The notes under the pieces: model-generated
What the model saw: the letters and a program-made list of their open reading frames with translations, nothing else
What the model was told of the DNA's origin: nothing
Databases searched by the model: none
Translations under genes and position numbers: made by a program
Shown: piece after piece, positions 56,215 to 64,000 of the stretch
Layout: the number at the start of each line of letters is the position of its first letter
Numbering within the stretch: position 1 is the first letter of the stretch
NCBI GenBank assembly: GCA_032622095.1
Contig: CP136066.1
Coordinates: forward strand, 104,243,319 to 104,307,318
DNA length: 64,000 nucleotides
Direction: 5' to 3'
Source: Siphonodentalium dalli
Lineage: Eukaryota; Mollusca; Scaphopoda; Gadilida; Siphonodentaliidae

Positions 56215-56965
56215 GAATAAACTGTTCACTTCTCCGCTATGTGAAACTTACATACACACACGGTAAACGTTAACGTCGTGCATCTCAACACGCCAATAAT
56301 TGTGTTGTCGAACTGACACGGACGACCGATCGTTCAACCAAGCGATATCAGAATACACAGCGCATGGTTTGTCGATACAAATAATGGAACAACTTTTACT
56401 TGTGTAAATATCACATACATCCAGGTGTAAAAATACACCGGCTATCGGTATATGGTCGCTTGTAGGTTAATAAAATACTTTAGACACTTAATTCCCTCAT
56501 CTCTGTTTAACAGTAGCTCTTGTCGAGATGTCGTGAAACCAAGATTGCGATATTAATTTCTGCCACATAAGACATTTGGGTCCAGGAAAACCTCACCAAG
56601 GAACGCGTGAATCTAGCATGGATAAGAATTCCAGGTCTCGTATTCACCAACTGGGTTCATTTTAAACTGGGTATAGCTTATTTGGTATAGTGTCTGAAAG
56701 CACAAGTTACCTCTTCTATACCAAGCGTTTACGACAAACATGGTCGTCGAAATTATTGACGCAATCAATCAGATTTGCCATTCGTCAACAGACTCCGCCT
56801 CACCGCGACTAAATCATGAACGTTAACCGGATACAATCCACATATTTCTCACACATAGCGGTATAGAGACTCAAACTGAATATTTCTGCGGAATGAGTTC
56901 TTGAAGATATACTTGGGACCATCAAGGACGAAGGCAACGTCTCAGTTGGATTATATGAGATTGGT

Positions 56966-57348
56966 CAACATATCCTCGCGCAAATACGCACATAATCGAC
57001 ATATAAAGTGAAATAGGTAGATGTGATTATCTGATTCCGTAATAAGCAGATAATGGAGTCACATCCGTTATTTCGTTTTATGGTATGGGCCACAGCGAAA
57101 ACACATTTTAAAGAGCGTACACATGAAAAGTCGTCAGTGGGCTGATTTGTGTCGTGAGTGGGCTTATTTGTGTCATTATCCGCACTAATCTTCTTACAAT
57201 CGTATCATTGTGAGTCGATAATGTGACTAAAACGCTCTCATTTTCAGCACATTATAGACACAAATGAGGCGATTCTGAACAGATTATCTACTTAAAACTA
57301 AGTTCTATTATAAGCAGATAATGTGCGGATTTTCGGGAGAACAGGCTG
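56966..57348 (+). mobile_element. 7-bp-TSD element family, copy d
   Basis: Starts CAACATATCCTCGCGCAAAT and ends TTTTCGGGAGAACAGGCTG, flanked by GATTGGT on both sides. A short internal duplication (GTGGGCT(G/T)ATTTGTGTC twice at about 57135-57175) makes it the longest copy. Confidence 0.88.
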
Positions 57349-58180
57349 GATTGGTCCAATCCTTTAGACGAGTAAAGGGGAGGGTTGTAGACGATTCCAA
57401 TGGTTGTCAATAATTTAATTGAACCATACATTTAATGGTATGAGTACGTTTTTATGAAACCGGCGATCAACAATGGTAAACAATCTATGATCACCTTCAA
57501 AGCCCTTGATTGGATACTCATTTACCGCGGCAATGTCTGTCCGATCGACTGTCACAGATAGCTTTGCGTTGATCCTCGCCCGTTATAATCCACATGGACT
57601 ATATATAAACACAGTTGGTGAACACCTGCCATGTGGTCAAAACAACAGCTTGGTGGATTAGATCTGGGACACGTCTCTTGTCATGATTTGTTATGCACGA
57701 CCTTTCGGGAAAAGGACACTAACAGTCATACTCCAGTATAGGTCAACCATGGTTCGTTGTGTTCAAGCATGTCTACATCGCTTTCGCGAGGCTTATTCTC
57801 CCTTCTGTGAGACGTATGTCTAGTGCGAGTATTGCGTGTTTCTGTACCAGATGCGTGTCGTAGGCTCTGGCGTTCATGACGAAATCGTTAGCGTTAGACG
57901 TAGCCGTGATTAGCCAGTTGATATCAATCTTGAACTATCTATCACCGCAAATAGAAGTAAGATTAATGGAATTTCTGTGTTATCTAATTGCGGGACGTAT
58001 CATTTTCATTAAGCAACATTTACGATTCTCGGATCGCGTTGTGTCTGACTTCCGGTGGCCTTGTTTACTTAACTTCGTTCATGAACACCAGGAAAAGCTG
58101 CTTGGGTTGATAATAAACATAATTGTAATCGAGCGGCATTGAAAGGAAGTAAATAAGACATGCAACGCCCCCAAACGTAT
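57349..58180. other. Unassigned DNA
   Basis: An 88-codon frame at 57876-58142 (+) has no recognisable domain. A donor-like GTAAGA follows its codon 27, but no matching acceptor or homology supports an exon. Confidence 0.3.
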
Positions 58181-58706
58181 TTAAAGGTACGGGCGGCGTT
58201 CGTTGCAGAAATATTCATATTTGTTCAAATCGCCATCAACAGAAGAAATATTAAAATATATATAGTATTGTTCATATGCCAAACATAATCAGCGCGCAAA
58301 TAGTATATTGTCGTCAAGACGTACGATGGTGTACGTAAACAAGAGCCTGCTCGTGTTACAGATGTTTTGCTTCTGTTTACATTACACAGCTCAATTATAT
58401 TGGTTAATCACACACAAATGATATAAACGCTCTTTATTATTTCCATATCAGGAAAACAGTAACAAATAACGCTCTTTATGTTTACAATATCCGGATCTAA
58501 ACAAAAGCCAGGTTCTGTAACGTTTTTTGCTTTTGTTTACATAACAAAGGAAAACATTTGACAATAACATACTGTTTATGCCATATTTCTGATTGGTATA
58601 AGAACAAGGTCTGTCTAAATTTTACTATTCTTTCTGTTTATGGCGGTTTTTGACGGAGGAGAATATGTTAACAGCATACCCACCACCAACACCGCCCGTA
58701 TCTTTA
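58181..58706 (-). mobile_element. TTTAAAGGTACGGG element, copy 2 (inverted)
   Basis: Ends are TTAAAGGTACGGGCGGC and ACCGCCCGTATCTTTA. Compared with 24685-25186 the order is reversed (the GGCGGTTTTTGACGG block is at the right here). Internal TAAACGCTCTTTAT and AACGCTCTTTATGTTTACA repeat one another. Confidence 0.82.
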
Positions 58707-58749
58707 TTGCCTTCGCTGTTGGTAAATGGGCAAAAAATATTATAGTGTG

Positions 58750-59040
58750 TAAAAACATCACCACCAAGAAGAACATGGAGCAATATATAAAAGTTGTTCT
58801 TATATAAATTATTGATAGCTATCCAATAACTAAAGTTCGTGTGTTGAAACTGTTACTGTGCGTTTTCAACAAACATCGCTAATTGCGTATTAAGTTGAAA
58901 TAGTTTAGTCTAAAAATAATTTTCAAAATATTGTGCAATGCATGCCCTGACATTTTCCAATGTTTGCCACCGAATTTTGACTAAACTTATTGGACTTGGG
59001 CATAATGCCAATGTGAGAGCAATGTTTACATAATTGTCGA
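58750..59040 (+). repeat. Dispersed repeat, related to 4815-5113
   Basis: AACATGGAG, TATCCAATAACTAA, CAACAAACATCGCTAAT, TTTTCAAAATATT and TTTTGACTAAA run in the same order as the copy at 4815. Strongly diverged. Confidence 0.45.
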
Positions 59041-59631
59041 GTTATTAATAACGAAAATAAGAACAAATCTATCTACTTTTACTTGTTGACGATAGTTCAG
59101 TGTTTTGCACACTTTTATAAAATATATTTTCGAATGCATTGCGCCCCTTTATACGAATTCCGTGGGAGTAATATCGGCATATACACATCCGTTTCATCGA
59201 TACAGTAATTCGCTCCTTACCACGTAAGTCGATTTGAGGTGAAACCCCTGATGATACAGCGATTACTGCTGTGTTGGTTAAGTAGGGTGTCTCACGCACA
59301 GTAGTTAAACAGTTATAAATTTCATGCTTGAGTAAATAGCAGTTCGAAAATCAGACGTGAAATTAGATTGAACTTGTTCAGCCTGTACTATCACAGAAGA
59401 TGCATGGCGTTGTTGATACAAGGTCAGGTGAATGCTTAACGTGTTCAGTCTTCTATAGCTATACTTTATATGATGGCACGGGGGCGACTTCTTCGTTGAA
59501 ACAGAAAAAACATGCCTTCGCAACAACCACAAACCAGCTACTCGTGGAACAAACAGAGGCTAATTCGTTGAATTGTGTATCTGCAGATAGTGGAGTCGCT
59601 CCAATTATTGGCTCTGGCTAAATTTGACACT
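59041..59631. other. Unassigned DNA
   Basis: Short frames on both strands only (59069-59299 minus, 59400-59621 plus). Nothing recognised. Confidence 0.3.
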
Positions 59632-60050
59632 TTAATTAGAGACTATTCCTGTTTTTGTGGACACATTTGTCGGCGCATGGCGTATGATTTGACAAGATAG
59701 TATACGTGAACATATGATTTGGCAGATTGACAGGTTCCCAACCTGGTCCGTCCGTTTGCTAGCGGCAGGAGATGTCCCAACGGTCTGTTGAGTGGATTTC
59801 AGGAAGCGACAAGTTCCTTTCATGACTGGTGGTAGAGAATTCTGTAAAATTGTTCTCAGTTTCAATAACGAATAACGTGATGTATTAATAATCGGAAATA
59901 GAGCCTCGCGTTCTGTTTCAAATGTATTACATTCTATGAGGCAATGCAGTTCATAGCCCAACTTGCATTGATTACAAAGGGTCTTTCTTCTTCATGCCAA
60001 GGTCCGCTCTCAATCGGAATGGTTCTGAATCGACCTATATGTAGTAAGAA
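59632..60050 (-). pseudogene. C-terminal fragment of a LINE reverse transcriptase
   Basis: On the minus strand, RFRTIPIESGPWHEEER (about 60040-59990) is followed after one frameshift by TLCNQCKLGYELHCLIEC, the CxxC...HxxxxC zinc-binding motif at the end of CR1/L2-like RT proteins. Then comes a helical tail (SLLKLRTILQNSLPPVMKGT) as in relatives. The core RT is absent. It points away from the plus-strand LINE that starts immediately to its right. Confidence 0.75.
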
Positions 60051-60072
60051 GACAAACGTTTGATTTTAGACG

Positions 60073-61846
60073 ATGAATACTTATTATAAAAGACTTTACT
60101 TGCTCGTATCGAAAGGAATTGCCCACTTATCAACGCATCCATTGCAACACGGGTTTCAGAAACATATCAGTTGTCTCATGTCTTCCTATGTAATACAGGA
60201 GAGCATCTCTTATGCTGATGAACAAAATTCACGCATGTTCGCCTGTTTTTTAGATGTACACAAAGCATTCGACACTGTATGGACGAACGGACTACTTATG
60301 AAACTAATTTTGCGTGGTTTCACTGGCAATATACTTAAATTATGTAACGAATTTTTGACCGGCGTAACTTGCACAGTGCGTCATGGTAATCTATCGTCCA
60401 GAATAATATATATAAAACAAGGCGCAAGACAAGGAGGTACCCTTTCGCCGATTTTATATGCAATATTCATTGATGATTTGCTTCACGAACTTGAGCTGTC
60501 AGGCTTTGGCCTCATGCTACACGAAATAAATTGCTCGTCACCGACCCAAGCCGATGATATGACCTTACTTTCTCTATCATCTTATGGTCTTCAAAAGCTA
60601 TGTGATATATGTAGCTCATATAGTAGGAAATGGCGGTTTATTTACAATCAACAGAAATGTAAAGTTATCGTATTCGATGGAAAACCACTCAATCCAGCTA
60701 ATTCGCGATCTTGGTTAATTAACAATGTTCCTATTCTAGAAACAGACGTGATCGTCCATCTTGGAATACCTTTGGAGAAAACTAACCGTCAAAACACACT
60801 CACAGATTCCATGTGCTCAAAACTTCGTTCAACATTCCTAATGCTCAGTAATGCTGGACTATATGCGGGTGGAATCACACCCATTAGCTCCTTGATGATT
60901 TACAAGTCAATTGTACTTTCATGTGGCCTCTATGGGTCGGAGTTTTTGTACAACACGTCAGTTTGTAATGCAACCAAGCTGGAAAGAATCCATCGCTTCT
61001 GTTTAAAACGTATCCAAGGCCTATCGCCGATATGCAGAATAAATATTGTCCTTGGTCTGTTGGGAACTTCGTCTTTGGAGTCAATCATTGAAGCCAGGAT
61101 GCTTTCTCTGTTCGGTGGCTTGTGTCGTGTTCCTACGGGAAAGGCATGCAAAAACGTCTTTCTCAGGCGCCTTTATGAGTGCATCTACACACCACCACAT
61201 GACAAAAATTCGTCAGTGTTATGTAATATTATTTCGATCATTGAAAAGCACGACATGACGGATGCCCTAACTGCATATGTCCAATTTGGCACATTCATTT
61301 CGAAATTATCATGGAAAAGACGAATAAGATGTACTATACATAATGCAGACGAATTCGCTTGGAAATCAAGAATAAGTACTGACCCATCATTCAATCGATT
61401 TGTAAAATTACATGACACGCTGCAAGTCTCACCTATTTGGTACCTTTGTAGAAAATTCCCAAACAACATGCGATCATACCACACACTAGCAAGTGTTATT
61501 GAAGCAACCACTTCCTCAGATGCTGGATTCTGCACTGTCTGTGAACTTTCATACACCGATATCGTAGAACATATACTCATCGATTGCTAGTATCTTGTAA
61601 ATATAATGAAACGACATGTTCTATGGTATCATTAACCAGTTTGGGGTACACCCATTCATTCTTGTTGATCGGCTATCTTCCACCAATATGGCCTTACTTC
61701 ATTTATCACTCATCAATGATGAACTTAAGTCTGTGCTGATTGATATTGACTCCTTCCTGAACTTCATGATATCGGCTACATCTCGATTGTGTCATGCATA
61801 CTTTCTTATGAAAAAGCGTGGTGTTGATGTTACGGATCAGTTGTGA
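60073..61846 (+). pseudogene. LINE reverse transcriptase, 5'-truncated and frameshifted
   Basis: The frame 60073-61590 (505 residues) has RT motif A (CFLDVHKAFDTVW, 58-70), motif B (GARQGGTLSPILYAIF, 117-132), motif C (QADDMTLLS, 159-167; Q replaces the usual aromatic residue) and RKWRFIYNQQKCKVIVF. It ends in a zinc motif, CTVCELSYTDIVEHILIDC. After the stop the protein resumes one frame over at 61616-61846 (INQFGVHPFI..., LCHAYFLMKKRG). The element copies itself by target-primed reverse transcription. The endonuclease half is missing, so this is a dead 5'-truncated copy with a mostly intact RT. Confidence 0.88.
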
Positions 61847-62289
61847 TTCGTCTGCGTCTGACATGCTTATCTTTTAAACCAGTGGCACGGGCATATCGCA
61901 ACTGCTTCGATTTCGATGGAGTCGCGCTTGGGCAGGATCTATCTCGATTTCTTGGATAGACTCTCATGCAATAACTGACAATATATATGTTTACACATTG
62001 ATTTTTTCTACAGATACATGCCACATGAGTTCACTTGGAGTCAACTTATTGTATTATAAATGTCTTATTTTCAGGTAGCGTGTACCACACATTGTGGTTC
62101 CATTGTATATAATTATAATGTAATATTCATGTTTGTCATTTATGTCAATCTTCATTTATGGATACAAATTCATGTGCTTTGTCAGGGTTCCATTTATCAT
62201 TTATTGATGGCATTTTCATCAAATGTTAAGAGCGGTGTATGCTTATCATATGGAGTTTCTCTCGTAGTCAGTTTCAACGACAAGCGGTG

Positions 62290-62320
62290 ATGGGCTGAAT
62301 GAAACTGAACTGAAACTAAA
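62290..62320 (+). mobile_element. Simple-repeat tail of the plus-strand LINE
   Basis: GAATGAAACTGAACTGAAAC marks a tandem TGAAAC-type 3' end of the kind that terminates CR1/L2-like elements. It lies about 450 bases after the coding remnant, a plausible 3' UTR. Confidence 0.5.
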
Positions 62321-62509
62321 CACTTCAAAATCGGTTACAAGACCGAGCGTTTTTAAATTATAAAGAGCATAGACCACGACTAATGCATTCTTTCATTATA
62401 TTTGCAGAAATCTAAGAGTTTCTTTCAATAAACGTTTTTCATCATATCCATGCTACTCCGCTCTGCGGCATGTCCATATTCAACAAGTTCTTAAAAATTA
62501 TTGTCATTA

Positions 62510-62830
62510 AACGGACATGGCCCATTCGAAACTCCAATTTGTTTACTTACTAATTTGTAGCGACGGGTACGATAGGTCGATAATTACACGAAATATTGAT
62601 ATACTGGCTTCATATGCTCTGAAAATCACTTTCCATAAAAAATCACATGGCTGTTTTGTGTTTGGGACCCAAAGACCGTATTGACAGTGGTATTTTTCGT
62701 TACTTCAATGCGTCTTTTTTTGTTACATAATGCTTGTAGAAAGGTAGTTCAGATATGTATCGACCTATTTTGATGCTGAGAAAAATTCAAAAGCGAATAA
62801 TATTATGTGTATTTTGGAGCGCAAACCGCC
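62510..62830 (-). repeat. Dispersed repeat (GCGGTTTGCGCTCC), copy 2
   Basis: The inverted match to 55120-55470: TTTGGGACCCAAAG, TTACTTCAATGCGTC, AAATTCAAAAGCG, TTTTGGAGCGCAAACCGCC. Adjacent to a LINE endonuclease fragment, but no coding link is evident. Confidence 0.7.
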
Positions 62831-62894
62831 ATGTGGCTTTCATCGATTTTTAAAGAATCCATATCAGTTGCATTGAACTCGCCTGTTAATATAA

Positions 62895-63256
62895 CATTTC
62901 GCTAAACATTCTTGCTAATTCAAGATATTCGCATTGAAGCTGCCGATAAGGATCATTTACAGAATTCTGGAACTGTGTGGTGGGATATATAGGCAATGCC
63001 AAATATCAAATCCTCATTCATTTTAGTTAACTGGCGGTTTATCTTTACCCACGTCACGTATTTGCAATCGGTTTTAATAATTTCCACAAACTCGCTTCTG
63101 AATTGTCAGTAACCAACAAAAATGCCACCGGATTTTCTGTTTTAACAATTATATTCAAAGTGTCACAATCATCTGTCTTTGATTCAGAAAAACACAATAT
63201 GTCAAATTCATTACACAACTCATGCAATTCTGCACACCTGAGAAGTGAAACAAGGC
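62895..63256 (-). pseudogene. LINE endonuclease (APE-type) fragment
   Basis: Minus-strand reading: GGLVSLLRCAELHELC, then FDILCFSESKTDD, the E-T/S-K motif of APE-like endonucleases. After a stop it continues with NEDLIFGIAYISHH, the G-x-x-Y-I block that follows, and DPYRQLQCEYLELARM. This is the nicking domain from the N-terminal half of a LINE ORF2. Its strand matches the RT C-terminus at 59632, so both may be remains of one LINE split by later insertions. Confidence 0.65.
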
Positions 63257-63266
63257 CGCCCATATG

Positions 63267-63349
63267 TAGAGTAATGCCCTAAATAATCCTGAAAAAATAC
63301 CCGCAATTATGCTGTGGTTAAGGAGTCGATTATTTAGGGCATTACTGTA
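63267..63349. mobile_element. TA-flanked MITE, short internally deleted copy
   Basis: TAGAGTAATGCCCTAAATAA at the left and TTATTTAGGGCATTACTGTA at the right. Only the right-half core (CTGAAAAAATACCC, GCTGTGGTTAAGGAGTC) is retained and the central hairpin is absent. It abuts the LINE endonuclease fragment. Confidence 0.8.
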
Positions 63350-64000
63350 GTTTGGTATGATGTGTCTGCGCTTATCAGGAATCGCCTCACATATATTGCA
63401 GTATAATATGCTATACACCTTATCATATGAGCCACCAAGGGCCCCTCAATCGTCGTGTTCCTGTATCGACAGATGCATATAGTCTGATAGATAGCTGCAT
63501 GTACACGGTGGATATCGACAGATGGCAACTAATGCAGCCAACATAAAAGGATAAATGTCAATTCAACGAGCGTTTCTGCATCTCTGATGTGCATAATTGC
63601 ATACATTCTTGGCATTTTTCTGCGTGTGTAACAGAATTGGAAGCTACGATGATCATAATGACTTGCCCTATGGAATTTCATGGCATTTAGATTTCTGCCT
63701 ATACGTTAGTGTTCGTGATAGAATCGGTGACATGTTCATATAATCATTGCATACTATAAGCAATTAAACCACTCAGTGCATCGCGAACCTTGCAACCTTG
63801 CACAGCGTTTCCTTAGCCATCTGTGAGATATGACACGTGCCTGCCATATTATAGTCAGTATTAAACAAGACAACATTGGACGCGATCTCCGGCCTCACCT
63901 TATTATTGGTCCGTTGCTGCTTGGCGGGCGATGGTATAGTTGTTCCCATCTAAACATGTTAAATATTACAATTAGTACATATTTTGTTTATGTTGTTGTT
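63350..64000. other. Unassigned DNA at the window end
   Basis: No exon or repeat copy recognised. Confidence 0.3.

Noticed and set aside
57876-58142. 88-codon ORF with a GTAAGA donor-like site
   Set aside because: No acceptor partner, domain or promoter; the donor match is expected by chance.

Overview
This is an AT-rich stretch of animal nuclear DNA dominated by transposable elements, not a prokaryotic or organellar sequence. Genes are intron-split: a globin gene has GT/AG splice sites at the classical positions. There are Ty3/gypsy and non-LTR retrotransposon remnants, many short inverted-repeat elements, poly-G/poly-C tracts, and two copies of a family with 'ATACCCCC...(CCGTCCGTC)n' ends that I associate with marine invertebrates, molluscs in particular. 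A lophotrochozoan, probably a mollusc, is the best guess. This is inference; no species is identified.

Layout. 1-7.4 kb: a globin gene on the minus strand (last exon 1314-1472, middle exon 7181-7409, first exon not found). Its 5.7 kb second intron holds LINE debris and hairpin repeats. 7.9-12.4 kb: a 5'-truncated Ty3/gypsy element with RT/RNase H, integrase, an extra 396-residue C2H2 zinc-finger ORF and a 698 bp 3' LTR. 12.6-16.2 kb: an AAGAAA-rich element, a 141 bp tandem duplication and a satellite of about 383 bp. 16.2-26.9 kb: many short inverted-repeat elements, including two carrying near-perfect hairpins. 27-36 kb: mostly unassigned DNA. 36-38 kb: a 334 bp tandem repeat followed by a decayed transposase gene. 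38.6-39.2 kb: a TATA box and a possible short secreted-peptide ORF. 41.4-51.7 kb: eight repeat elements joined head to tail, with internal 290 bp and 122 bp tandem arrays and a 1.9 kb insertion whose empty site survives in a sister copy. 54-59 kb: foldback elements and short inverted-repeat elements. 59.6-63.3 kb: LINE pieces in both orientations (reverse transcriptase on +, endonuclease and C-terminal zinc motif on -), then a short TA-flanked element.

The only cellular gene I can name is the globin. The most unusual items are the zinc-finger ORF of the gypsy element, with repeated x-Q-T motifs and a PLDLC motif; the 10 kb head-to-tail array; and a short-element family whose copies are bounded by 7 bp target duplications. 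No tRNA, rRNA, CRISPR array or bacterial-type operon was seen.
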